Below are positions 29,208-39,107 of a stretch of 64,000 nt of DNA, piece after piece (the first letter of the stretch is position 1; each line of letters begins with the position of its first letter). This DNA comes from SAR116 cluster bacterium AG-321-K23 (lineage in GTDB: Bacteria; Pseudomonadota; Alphaproteobacteria; Puniceispirillales; Marisalimonadaceae): assembly GCA_003284565.1 (NCBI GenBank), contig QBXO01000002.1, forward strand, positions 59,329 through 123,328, read 5' to 3'. A program made the translations under genes and the position numbers. The notes beneath the pieces were generated by a model, which was not told the DNA's origin, searched no databases, and saw nothing but the letters and a program-made list of their open reading frames with translations.

Positions 29208-30356
29208 TTGTATCTAAAATCTAAACCTTTAAACTTTTTGCTAAGTGTATTTCTAATGATTGTAGGAATTACAACCATAACTGTGTCTGTACTAGTAAAT
29301 CAAGTCACCAAAGAAACTTTCAGTAAAAATAATCCTGGTTTAGATGCTGTAGTTGGTGCAAAAGGAAGCCCACTTCAATTGATATTATCTTCTATTCACC
29401 ATATTGATATTCCTACTGGAAATATAAGCTATCAAAACGCTTTAAAAATTATTAAACATCCTGCCATTAAGAGTGCAACACCAATTTCATTGGGCGATAA
29501 TTTCCAAAATTTTAGAATAGTTGGAACTAACAAAAGTTTCTTAAGGTTATATAAAGCAGATCTAATTTCAGGTACCACCTGGTCGAAACCAATGCAGGCC
29601 GTAATTGGTTATAATGTATCTAAAATCACAAAATTAAAAATTAACAAGTTTTTTGTTGGCTCACACGGCTTAATTGACACTGGAGATGTTCATGCAGAAC
29701 AACCTTATAAAGTTGTCGGTGTTTTAAAAAAAACCGGAACTATTTTAGACAATTTAATTTTAACAAGTTTAGATAGTGTCTGGAACTTACATTCTGTTAC
29801 AAATAAAGATAAATTAGAGATTACTTCATTGTTATTAAAATACAAAAATAAGACTTCATCTTTCTCTTTTCCTCGTCTAATTAACAAAGGTACAAACTTG
29901 CAAGCTGCCAGTCCTAGTTTTGAAATTTCAAAACTACTTAAACTTACTGGTAATGCTCATAGAATTGTTGATTACTTGAGTGTACTAATAATAATATTAT
30001 CTTTCTTGGGAATCTTGTTCACTTTATTAAATAACATAAATGAACGGAAATATGACTTAGCAATTTTAAGAACACTTGGATTTTCAAGATGGAAATTATT
30101 TTCCATTATTTTATCAGAAGGAATGATTATTTCTATTTTAGGAAGTACTATTGGTCTAATATTTGGATACATAGTATATGAAAGTATGTACTATTTTTCT
30201 ATTGTAGGTAGAAGCATGGAACTTGGACAATTAAATTTTTTAAATGACTTATTTTTAATATGGATAATTGTAAACATAATTGCGTTTATTACGTGCTTAA
30301 TTCCATGTATAAAAGTTTACAAACAAAACATAAGATCTATTCTATTAAATAGTTAA
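29208..30356 (+). CDS. FtsX-like/LolE-like ABC transporter permease (start uncertain)
   Basis: Large periplasmic loop, C-terminal ERKYDLAILRTLGFSRWKLFSIILSEG FtsX motif; TTG start in track, true start probably upstream near 29184-29190. Confidence 0.85.
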   Translation: MYLKSKPLNFLLSVFLMIVGITTITVSVLVNQVTKETFSKNNPGLDAVVGAKGSPLQLILSSIHHIDIPTGNISYQNALKIIKHPAIKSATPISLGDNFQNFRIVGTNKSFLRLYKADLISGTTWSKPMQAVIGYNVSKITKLKINKFFVGSHGLIDTGDVHAEQPYKVVGVLKKTGTILDNLILTSLDSVWNLHSVTNKDKLEITSLLLKYKNKTSSFSFPRLINKGTNLQAASPSFEISKLLKLTGNAHRIVDYLSVLIIILSFLGILFTLLNNINERKYDLAILRTLGFSRWKLFSIILSEGMIISILGSTIGLIFGYIVYESMYYFSIVGRSMELGQLNFLNDLFLIWIIVNIIAFITCLIPCIKVYKQNIRSILLNS

Positions 30357-30399
30357 AATTTATATTTTTATGACGTAAATTTTAGTGAAGGAGAAATTT

Positions 30400-30918
30400 T
30401 TGAGTTTAAGATTTCTAATTATAATTTTAATTACTATTTTTTGTCATAAAGCATTTGGGTTTGAAAAATTTAATCTTAATGATATTGACCCTAATGAAAA
30501 TATTATTATCGAGGATATGTTTGAGCCATTAAAAGTTACAGGAGATGCTTTACCATGGCAATTATTTCGTAAGACAAAGGAAGTGGAAGATTGTACTATT
30601 GATAAAGATGGTTTTGATTACTGTCTTATCAAACCAATTTATGACGAAAATATCAAAAAGTATAATGGTGAAACTGTTACTATAATGGGGTATATGTTCC
30701 CATTAGAAGAATCTGAAAAACAAAGAAAGTTTTTAATAGGACCATACCCTTTAAGTTGTCCTTTTCATTACCATGTTGGTCCTTCTCAAGTGATTGAGAT
30801 AAAATCAGACGATCCAGTAAATTTTTCATTTGATCCAATAACTATCAAGGGAAAACTCAAGATAAAATTCAACGAGGAGACTGGTTCATTCTTTTACCTA
30901 GAAACCATAAAATCATAA
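30400..30918 (+). CDS. DUF3299-like secreted protein
   Basis: Signal peptide LRFLIIILITIFCHKAFG; YNGETVTIMGYMFPLE, FLIGPYPLSCPFHYHVGPSQVIEI. AAGGAG SD at 30388 implies TTG at 30400 rather than GTG at 30385. Confidence 0.75.
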   Translation: MSLRFLIIILITIFCHKAFGFEKFNLNDIDPNENIIIEDMFEPLKVTGDALPWQLFRKTKEVEDCTIDKDGFDYCLIKPIYDENIKKYNGETVTIMGYMFPLEESEKQRKFLIGPYPLSCPFHYHVGPSQVIEIKSDDPVNFSFDPITIKGKLKIKFNEETGSFFYLETIKS

Positions 30919-30919
30919 C

Positions 30920-32110
30920 TTATAAAGTATCTGAAACACCCCATATATTCGTAACCTGACTTGATAAAACTCCACCATTTCCATGAGCGACAGATAATTT
31001 AGCATTATTAATCCATCCACCATCATGTCTTTTACCAACATCATCTCCTGAAGCATTTCTTAACTGCCTTAAAGCTTCTAAAGTTACAAAAAGACCGTAC
31101 ATTCCAGGATGTACACACGATAACCCACCACCGTTAGTGTTTACTTTTAGGCTTCCATCAGGTCCTATATTGTTATTTTGGACAAGTTCTTTAGCTTCTC
31201 CTTTTTTACAAAAGCCTAAGTCCTCTAGGAACAAAAGAGTATTTATTGTAAATGCATCATACAATTGAATAGTACTCATATCGTCAGGTGTATAACCAGA
31301 CATACTAAATGCTCTTTCTCCACTCTCAATCGCTGAAGTTCTAACTAAATCAGGCATTTCAGAAATCATACGATGGTGATGTTCCATTGCCGCACCAAGA
31401 AGATAAATAGGAGTGTTTTTGGTGTCTTTTGCCCTGTCTGATCTAGTCATTACAACAGCCGCACCTCCATCTGTTACAAGACAACAATCTAATTTTCCAA
31501 GTGGATCAACAATAGGCCTTGCAGACAAAACATCATTTACGGTTAATGGACCATCTTGATGTGTATAAGCTCTAGGATTTAATAAAGCCCAGTCTCTTGC
31601 AGCAATTGCTACATTTGCAAGATCCTCACGAGACGCACCAAATTCATACATATACCTTTTTGCAGCCAAAGCATAGGCTGAAACTGGCATTCTTGGTTGG
31701 TACTGAGCTTCATAAGGCATTGCTTCTGAGATTGTTTTAAAACCTCCAATACTTTTTTGATTTGAGCCGTAAGCAACAACAGCTACATTGATCAAACCCG
31801 CATCAAGAGCCATTGCAGCAGTTAGAATATGAGATAAAAAACTTGATCCCCCTATTTGCGATCCATCTGCAAATTTTGGTTTTACACCCAAATACTCAGA
31901 TAATGACATTGCCGCCATAGAATGAAAAGCAGTTGCAGCAAAAACTCCGTCAACTTCTTTTAATTTAATTCCTGCATCGTCTAAAGCATCATGAACAGCA
32001 GTTGCCATTATTTCCATAGCACTCCAACCAGATGCTAAACCACATCCACTCTCAGCCAGACCTACAACAGCAGTTTTACCTCTTAATTTATTTATATCAT
32101 TATGATCCAT
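30920..32110 (-). CDS. thiolase-fold protein (SCP2-thiolase/Ltp-like) lacking the canonical N-terminal catalytic Cys
   Basis: AEIGxxxx-type thiolase architecture; QIGGSSFLSHILTAAMALDAG where CxSG is normally found; NTNGGGLSCVHPGMYG. Confidence 0.85.
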   Translation of the reverse strand: MDHNDINKLRGKTAVVGLAESGCGLASGWSAMEIMATAVHDALDDAGIKLKEVDGVFAATAFHSMAAMSLSEYLGVKPKFADGSQIGGSSFLSHILTAAMALDAGLINVAVVAYGSNQKSIGGFKTISEAMPYEAQYQPRMPVSAYALAAKRYMYEFGASREDLANVAIAARDWALLNPRAYTHQDGPLTVNDVLSARPIVDPLGKLDCCLVTDGGAAVVMTRSDRAKDTKNTPIYLLGAAMEHHHRMISEMPDLVRTSAIESGERAFSMSGYTPDDMSTIQLYDAFTINTLLFLEDLGFCKKGEAKELVQNNNIGPDGSLKVNTNGGGLSCVHPGMYGLFVTLEALRQLRNASGDDVGKRHDGGWINNAKLSVAHGNGGVLSSQVTNIWGVSDTL

Positions 32111-32121
32111 TCATTTTATCC

Positions 32122-32505
32122 TTACACAATATCAAAAATTATAGCTGGTTCTCCATTTAATGAAGAAATTCTAGCTTTAACTTTTTGACCAATTTCAACT
32201 TTATCTGGGTCCACACCCTCAACTCTTGCCATCATCTTTGGACCTTCTTCTAGTGTAATCAAGGATAAATTAAAGTCTCCACCCCTTTCAGGTAATCTTC
32301 TATTACAAGAAGAACTATACACTACTCCATTTCCGGAAGCTTCAACCCACTCAAGATCACGCTCACCACTTCCAGGGAAAGCCACGCGAGGATGAAAGAA
32401 AAATTGATTGAGACTCTTACATCTTTGAATCATAAATTTACCCTCAGATAAAAAATTCTTAAATTGCTGTTCTGGTCCTACTGTACCTTTTAAGTTTTCC
32501 GGCAT
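32122..32505 (-). CDS. DUF35 OB-fold protein (ChsH2-like), degenerate zinc ribbon
   Basis: Downstream-coupled to thiolase; FFFHPRVAFPGSG aligns with rubredoxin-like ribbon but lacks CxxC pairs; C-terminal OB-fold VEIGQKVKARI. Confidence 0.8.
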   Translation of the reverse strand: MPENLKGTVGPEQQFKNFLSEGKFMIQRCKSLNQFFFHPRVAFPGSGERDLEWVEASGNGVVYSSSCNRRLPERGGDFNLSLITLEEGPKMMARVEGVDPDKVEIGQKVKARISSLNGEPAIIFDIV

Positions 32506-32518
32506 TTTATCCCCCGTC

Positions 32519-34627
32519 TTATTTTTTTATAATTAATGCATCAAGAGCTATTATCTCAGCCTCACTTACTAAAATTGGATTCATTTCTACTTGATCAACT
32601 TTATCTGAATTAGCGGCTATAAAGTTTGATAAATTTATAATTGCATTTAACAATGAATTAACGTCAACAGGCGGCTTCCCCCTTGCTCCAAAAAAAATAT
32701 CTTTACTTTTTAATGATAAAATCATTTGCTTTGCTTTTTGTTTACTCACAGGAGCTTCTGCAAATACAATATCTTTCATTACTTCTGCATAAATTCCACC
32801 AAGGCCAAACATCACAATTGGTCCAAAAACTGGATCAATTTTAGCGCCCAAAATACATTCGATATCGCCCTTTTTCATCGGTGAAATCATAATGCCATCT
32901 ATATGCGCATTAGGAGCATTATTTTTTACATTTTTAAAAATATCTTGATAGGATCTTCTTGCCAAATCTAAGTTATCTATGTTCAAAACCACACCACCAA
33001 CATCAGTCTTATGTTGAATATCTGATGATACTATTTTCATAACATATTTATCTTTACCTTCTTTAAAATAAGAGGATAAGTCTTCAATATCGCTTATTAG
33101 AATTGGTTTTAATACTGGCAATCCAGCAGTTAAAAGCACTTCACTACAATCAATTTCGTTTAAATTCTTGTTAGGAATATTAACTTTATAGTTTTTAGCC
33201 TCAAAATTATTCAATCTTGAATTTTCATTAAATTTCTCCCCAAAAAACATAAGCGCAGACATAGCAACCACTGCCCTAGTAGGATCTTCAATACATAAAA
33301 ATCCTTCTTTTTCATATGTTTCATATATTTCTTGTGGAGCAACCATGCAGTTTATAAAAATTTTATCTTCGTAGCCAGTCATTGCTTGTTTCAATGAAGC
33401 AAGTAATGGTTTTGAAAGAACCGGCGATCCAGCTACTGATGTCCAAAAACCAATTAGAGCGTCATAACCTCCTCTAGATAACATTAAATCAGTAAATTTT
33501 GGAACAATTGATAAATCATTAAAAAATTGAGCTGTTACATCCACTGGATTCATAGGTGATGCAAAAGGCACAAGTTCTTTTAAAATTTTTTGTGCATCTT
33601 GTGGCATAGGACCAACAGTTAATCCCTCATCTGAAGCTGCATCTGCCATTAAGACACCACCACCACCAGATATCGTGACTAACCCTAAATTCTTTCCTGC
33701 TGGGTATATTCTAGGTTTTGTAGCATAGGCAACATCTAACATCTCTTCTGTACTTCGTACCCTGTAAGCCCCATGAGCTTTTAAAACTTCGTCATAAACA
33801 GCATCTTCTCCTGCTAATGAAGCTGTATGCGAATTAGCAGCTGCAGCACCAACTTCAGATCTTCCAACTTTCATAAAAATTACTGGTTTTTTTTCTGATC
33901 TGGCAGTATCTAAAGCTTTGGTAAATTGGTTTCCATCTTTAACACTCTCAGCATATGCCATAATTGTATGAACATCTGGATCCTCAGCCATTAGTTGAAT
34001 TGTTTCTCCAACTGATAAATCCACTTCATTTCCAGTTGTCATCCAGTATCTAATCCCAAGGCCTCTTTGGTGGGCAACCATATATATATGACTACCATAA
34101 GCGCCAGATTGGCTGGCAATTGATATTCCACCTGGCTTAGGAGTTGCTCTATCTATTGTAGAGGTGAAAGTTGGATAAAAATTGGTGGCAGAATTAAAAA
34201 GCCCCAAACAATTTGGACCTATTACTCTTAGACCACTTTGTTGACTGATTTTTTTTATCTGATTTTGATAAACTTCACCTTTTCCTCCAATCTCAGAAAA
34301 CCCAGAAGAAAAGATCAAAGCTGTTTTAGCTTTTTTTTGAACTGCCTGCTCAATAACTGAAACTACAATGTTTGATGGAACTGCGACTAAAACAAAATCA
34401 AGATCATCTTTAACATCAAGCAAACTAGAGTATGCTTTTAGACCTTGTACAGTATCTCTATTAGGATTAATTGGGAAAATACCACCAGAGAAATTCTGTT
34501 CAATCATATGAGCTAAAGGACGACCTCCAATTCTACCTTTATTATCAGAAGCTCCTACAATAGCAATAGACTTGGGAGACATTATTTCATTTAGAGTTGT
34601 CATGACATGCCTTTTATTTATAGACAA
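32519..34627 (-). CDS. ADP-forming acetate/acyl--CoA ligase family protein (fused alpha-beta)
   Basis: SIAIVGASDNKGRIGGRP CoA-binding domain, SHTASLAGED, ATP-grasp C-terminus. Confidence 0.92.
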   Translation of the reverse strand: MSINKRHVMTTLNEIMSPKSIAIVGASDNKGRIGGRPLAHMIEQNFSGGIFPINPNRDTVQGLKAYSSLLDVKDDLDFVLVAVPSNIVVSVIEQAVQKKAKTALIFSSGFSEIGGKGEVYQNQIKKISQQSGLRVIGPNCLGLFNSATNFYPTFTSTIDRATPKPGGISIASQSGAYGSHIYMVAHQRGLGIRYWMTTGNEVDLSVGETIQLMAEDPDVHTIMAYAESVKDGNQFTKALDTARSEKKPVIFMKVGRSEVGAAAANSHTASLAGEDAVYDEVLKAHGAYRVRSTEEMLDVAYATKPRIYPAGKNLGLVTISGGGGVLMADAASDEGLTVGPMPQDAQKILKELVPFASPMNPVDVTAQFFNDLSIVPKFTDLMLSRGGYDALIGFWTSVAGSPVLSKPLLASLKQAMTGYEDKIFINCMVAPQEIYETYEKEGFLCIEDPTRAVVAMSALMFFGEKFNENSRLNNFEAKNYKVNIPNKNLNEIDCSEVLLTAGLPVLKPILISDIEDLSSYFKEGKDKYVMKIVSSDIQHKTDVGGVVLNIDNLDLARRSYQDIFKNVKNNAPNAHIDGIMISPMKKGDIECILGAKIDPVFGPIVMFGLGGIYAEVMKDIVFAEAPVSKQKAKQMILSLKSKDIFFGARGKPPVDVNSLLNAIINLSNFIAANSDKVDQVEMNPILVSEAEIIALDALIIKK

Positions 34628-34700
34628 GTTTAAATCAATAATTAATGTACATTAAATAATAAACTTGTTAAACGAAACTTAATTTATTTTATTAAAAAGT

Positions 34701-35918
34701 TTGAAAATTATGCCTAAGATTTTATTTCTTACCTGCTTTGTACAAATGATCTCTATGGTTAGTTTTGCAATTTGGCCAATTTATCTTATTGATCTGCAAA
34801 TACAATGGAACTTATCTAATAGTGAAGCTGGTTGGATAAGTGGATCATTTTATATTGGATATGTAATTGCCACTCCTTTTTTAGTTAGTTTAACCGATAC
34901 TTATGACGCTAGAAAACTATATTCCATTTCTTGTATTATTGGGTCCATAGGCTTATTACTATTTTCTCTTTTTGCTACAAACGCTATAAACGCATCTATT
35001 TTTTGGTCATTAGTTGGTGTTGGACTTGCTGGCACTTATATGCCTGGTTTACAAATTCTCAACTCTAGACTTAATAAAGTTGAAAGAGAAAAGTATGTTG
35101 CTGTGTATACAGCTTTTTTTGGATTAGGTGTTGCATTTTCATTTTCTTTGTTTGGAATTTTGAAAAATTACAATATTAATTGGGAGAATTCTTTCTTATT
35201 AGCTTCATTTATTCTTTTTATTTGTGCTTTTCCGTTATTATTATTTTCAGGGAAAGAAATCGAAGAACGTCAGGCAAAACCTTACCAAGGCATTGTAATA
35301 GTACTTAAATCAGTTTTCAGAACGTTTAGAAACAAGAAAGCGTCTCCTTTTATTCTTGGATATGGAGGCCATACCTATGAATTATTTGGATTTAGGAGTT
35401 GGACTTTTCCTTGTATAATTTTTCTTTCTAATCACTTTAATGTCTCTGTAAATGACGCATTTATTGCAAACAGTATTGGATTAATGGGGTTTATAGGAAT
35501 TTTTACATCTATTTATGGAGCTAAATATTGTCTTGGAAAAAATAGAGCTCTAGTAGTTTCAAATATGGGTATGTTATGTTTCTTTGTATCAATTTTGACT
35601 GCAATTTCCTTTTGGCTCAGTTTCTGGTTAGCTCTTTTGATGCTTTTCATTTATAATGCCTTTATTACATTAGACTCTGGTTCTTTAACAACAGGAACAG
35701 TTATAAATGGAGAGTCTCACGATAGAGGTGTAAGATTAGCACTTCACTCTATGGTTGGCTTTTTAGGAGGAGCTATTGGTGGTCCAGTTGTAGGGTTGGT
35801 ATTAGATAATTTTGGAGGACAGACAAGTCATTTAGCTTGGTTTATATCATTTTCATGTTTAGGTTTAGGGTCACTCATTTCAGCCTTGACATTTAAATAT
35901 TACTTTTTCAAATATTAA
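34701..35918 (+). CDS. MFS transporter
   Basis: 12-TM pattern, SEAGWISGSFYIGYVIATPFLVSLTDTYDARK; ATG at 34710 is an alternative start. Confidence 0.88.
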   Translation: MKIMPKILFLTCFVQMISMVSFAIWPIYLIDLQIQWNLSNSEAGWISGSFYIGYVIATPFLVSLTDTYDARKLYSISCIIGSIGLLLFSLFATNAINASIFWSLVGVGLAGTYMPGLQILNSRLNKVEREKYVAVYTAFFGLGVAFSFSLFGILKNYNINWENSFLLASFILFICAFPLLLFSGKEIEERQAKPYQGIVIVLKSVFRTFRNKKASPFILGYGGHTYELFGFRSWTFPCIIFLSNHFNVSVNDAFIANSIGLMGFIGIFTSIYGAKYCLGKNRALVVSNMGMLCFFVSILTAISFWLSFWLALLMLFIYNAFITLDSGSLTTGTVINGESHDRGVRLALHSMVGFLGGAIGGPVVGLVLDNFGGQTSHLAWFISFSCLGLGSLISALTFKYYFFKY

Positions 35919-35958
35919 CAACATAATTAAAATTACCTTTAACAATGGAGATACTCTT

Positions 35959-36984
35959 ATGAATACAAAAATTTTACTTAATGAACGCCCTCATGGCGAA
36001 CCTAACCTAGGTAATTTTAAAACAGTTAAAGAAGATATTAGAACACCTAATGAAAGTGAAGTAGTTTTAAAAACTATTTACATGTCATTAGACCCTTATA
36101 TGAGAGGCAGAATGAACGATGCAAAAAGTTATGCAAAGCCAGTAGAAATTGGAGAGGTTATGGAAGCTGGCGCTTTAAGTCAGGTTATAGAAAGTAAATC
36201 TAAACTATTTAAACCAGGAGATTTTGTTGAAGGTAGGACCGGTTGGCAGGACAATCCAACTGTTAATGAAAAAAAATTAAGATTAATTGATCCAAAAATG
36301 GCCCCACTTTCTACTTCTATTGGTGTTTTAGGTATGCCTGGAACAACAGCTTATGTTGGAATGCATAATTTTGCTAAACCACAAAAAGGAGAAACTTTGG
36401 TTGTTTCTGCAGCAAGTGGGGCTGTAGGCTCAACCGTAGGACAAATTGGTAAAATTTATGGATGTAGAGTTGTAGGTGTAGCTGGCACAAATGACAAATG
36501 CGAGTTTACTAAAGCTGAGCTTGGATTTGATGATTGTGTAAATTACAAGGATCCAAATTTTAAAGACAAACTTAAATCTGCTTGTCCTAATGGAATTGAT
36601 ATTTATTGGGAAAACGTTGGTGGTATAACTTTCGATACAGTCATGCCTCTCTTAAACGATTATGCCAGGATACCAGTTTGTGGCCTTATTAGTTTGTATA
36701 ATGCTACAAGTCTAAAAGGTGGAGAAAAAGATAGGTTGCCTCTTTTGTTTAGACAAATTCTTACAAAAAGAATGATGATAAAAGGTTTTATTGTTTTTAA
36801 TCATTATGATCAAAGAGAAGAGTCAATAATAGCCCTTTCAAAATGGATTAACGAAGGCAAAATCAAGTATAAAGAAGATTTTGTTGATGGCTTAGAAAAT
36901 GCTCCAAGTGCTTTTATAGGACTATTAAATGGTAAAAATTTTGGAAAGTTAGTAGTTAAAGTTAATCCAGATCCTACTTTGTAA
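35959..36984 (+). CDS. NADP-dependent MDR oxidoreductase (CurA/leukotriene-B4 reductase-like)
   Basis: MSLDPYMRGRM, VSAASGAVGSTVGQIGKIYG. Confidence 0.92.
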   Translation: MNTKILLNERPHGEPNLGNFKTVKEDIRTPNESEVVLKTIYMSLDPYMRGRMNDAKSYAKPVEIGEVMEAGALSQVIESKSKLFKPGDFVEGRTGWQDNPTVNEKKLRLIDPKMAPLSTSIGVLGMPGTTAYVGMHNFAKPQKGETLVVSAASGAVGSTVGQIGKIYGCRVVGVAGTNDKCEFTKAELGFDDCVNYKDPNFKDKLKSACPNGIDIYWENVGGITFDTVMPLLNDYARIPVCGLISLYNATSLKGGEKDRLPLLFRQILTKRMMIKGFIVFNHYDQREESIIALSKWINEGKIKYKEDFVDGLENAPSAFIGLLNGKNFGKLVVKVNPDPTL

Positions 36985-37002
36985 AATGTGTATAATTAGT
37001 TT

Positions 37003-39099
37003 TTAATTTAAACTATCAAAATTTTTATTTTGTTTAACTAAATCTTCTAATAATTTCGGAGGAGCCCAAAATCTAGTATCTTCTTCTGAATATTTTTGAA
37101 TATTTTTCAGAATGTTATTTAGTCCAATCATATCTGCATATTTCATCGGACCTCCTCGCCATTTGGGAAATCCATAACCATTAGTAAATACAACATCGAT
37201 ATCTGACGGCTTAAGTGCTATTTGTTCACTTAAAATTTTAGTTCCCTCATATACCATTGCGGCAATATATCTATCTAGTATTTCTTGATCAGAAAAATTT
37301 TTACGAGTTATTCCAACTCGTTTCCTTTCTTCATTACATATAATTTCTATCTCTGGGTTTGGTGTAAGAAACTCTACACCTTCTCCATAAAGATAATAAC
37401 CTTTCGAAGTTTTTTGTCCAAACCAGCCTCTCTCACATACCCTGTCAGCAATTTCTACATATCTATCATCTTTATGACGGAATGGCGCCTTTCTTTTTCT
37501 AGTAGCCCAACCAATGTCACCACCAGCCAAGTCAATGACTTGGAAAATTCCCATTGCGCATCCAAAATCTCTTATCACTTTATCAACGTGGAATGGACTT
37601 GCTCCATCCTCAACCATATGATATGTACCAACTAAATATTTTGAGAGAATTCTGTTACCAATAAAACCATCACAAACTCCTGATCTTACTGGTACCTTTC
37701 TCATTTGTTTTGCTAAATTAAAAGCAGTGGCGACAGTATCTTTGGATGTTTTTTCTGCTACAACAACTTCTAAAAGTTTCATGATGTTAGCAGGAGAAAA
37801 GAAATGCAAACCAATAACCCTACTTGGATTATCAACAACTGAAGCAATTTCATTTACATTTAAATAACTAGTATTGGATGCCAAAATACAATTTTGGCTA
37901 CAAATTTCATTTAATTTCAAAAACACTTCTTTTTTAACATCCATATTTTCAAATACAGCTTCTATTATCAGATCTCTATCTTTTAGATCTGAAAAATCTA
38001 TTGTTGCAGAAAACCTTTCCATAGTTTTATTTTTTTGTTCAGTTGTAATTCTATTCAATTTAACGCTTCTGTCATAAGTTGAATTAATTTTTGCTTCGGC
38101 CTTTTGTATGGCTTCATCATTTTGTTCAACCATAATCACATCAAATCCTGCATTCATAGCAGCCATGGATATGCCAGTACCCATTGTACCACCACCAATT
38201 ATACCAATTTTGTTAAGTTCAGTTGGTATACCATCTTTTAATTCGAGTATTTTCGTATTGGCTCTTTCTGCAAAAAAAGAATGAATTAATCCTTGTCTTT
38301 GTGGGCTTTCAATACATTCTTCAAATAATTTTCTTTCATTTGAAATAGCATCTGCAAAATCTAATTTAAGACCTTCCTCTACAGATCTAATAATTGCATG
38401 AGGTGAAAATAAATTTTTAAATTTTTTTGATGCAATATCTTTAAATTTTAAAATAAGTTCGCTTGTTTCTTTTGTATCACTAATTTTATTTTGTATTTGA
38501 GAAGTAGGTCTTGGTTTAAACCCATCTTTAAGTAACTTTCTGGCATATTCGATGCCATTATCTAAAGTGTTGTTATTTTCAGTAATCTCATCAATGATAC
38601 CTGATGATAACGCTTCTTTAGCTGGCACATGTCTGCCAGTAAGCATCATGTCTATAGCCATATCAACACCACATAATCTTGGAAGTCTTTGCGTTCCACC
38701 AGCACCAGGCAGAATCCCTAGCAATACTTCTGGTAACCCAACTTTGGTATTTGGAGCTGCAATTCTGTAATGTGCTGACATTGCAACCTCTAAACCACCT
38801 CCAAGGGGTGTTCCATGTAACGAAGCAACAACTATTTTATTTGAACTTTCAATTTTATCACAAATTTTTCCTAAAATTGGAGCGTCTGTTTTTTTACCAA
38901 ACTCTTTTATATCAGCACCAGCAAGAAAAGTTCTGTGAGGAGCAGTTATAACAATAGCTCTAACGTTTTCATTTGTGGAGAGATCTTCTAAAGTTTCTAA
39001 AAGACCAATTCTTACGGCAGCGCTTATTGCATTAACTGGTGGATTTGAAATTTCTATCAGGGCTATTTCATCTATAATTTTATGTTTTACTACTGACAT
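37003..39099 (-). CDS. bifunctional enoyl-CoA hydratase/3-hydroxyacyl-CoA dehydrogenase (FadJ/FadB-like)
   Basis: LAGADIKEFGK, GILPGAGGTQRLPRL, IGGGTMGTGISMAAMNAGF, LHFFSPANIMKLLEVV. Confidence 0.93.
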   Translation of the reverse strand: MSVVKHKIIDEIALIEISNPPVNAISAAVRIGLLETLEDLSTNENVRAIVITAPHRTFLAGADIKEFGKKTDAPILGKICDKIESSNKIVVASLHGTPLGGGLEVAMSAHYRIAAPNTKVGLPEVLLGILPGAGGTQRLPRLCGVDMAIDMMLTGRHVPAKEALSSGIIDEITENNNTLDNGIEYARKLLKDGFKPRPTSQIQNKISDTKETSELILKFKDIASKKFKNLFSPHAIIRSVEEGLKLDFADAISNERKLFEECIESPQRQGLIHSFFAERANTKILELKDGIPTELNKIGIIGGGTMGTGISMAAMNAGFDVIMVEQNDEAIQKAEAKINSTYDRSVKLNRITTEQKNKTMERFSATIDFSDLKDRDLIIEAVFENMDVKKEVFLKLNEICSQNCILASNTSYLNVNEIASVVDNPSRVIGLHFFSPANIMKLLEVVVAEKTSKDTVATAFNLAKQMRKVPVRSGVCDGFIGNRILSKYLVGTYHMVEDGASPFHVDKVIRDFGCAMGIFQVIDLAGGDIGWATRKRKAPFRHKDDRYVEIADRVCERGWFGQKTSKGYYLYGEGVEFLTPNPEIEIICNEERKRVGITRKNFSDQEILDRYIAAMVYEGTKILSEQIALKPSDIDVVFTNGYGFPKWRGGPMKYADMIGLNNILKNIQKYSEEDTRFWAPPKLLEDLVKQNKNFDSLN

Positions 39100-39107
39100 C
39101 TTATCCT

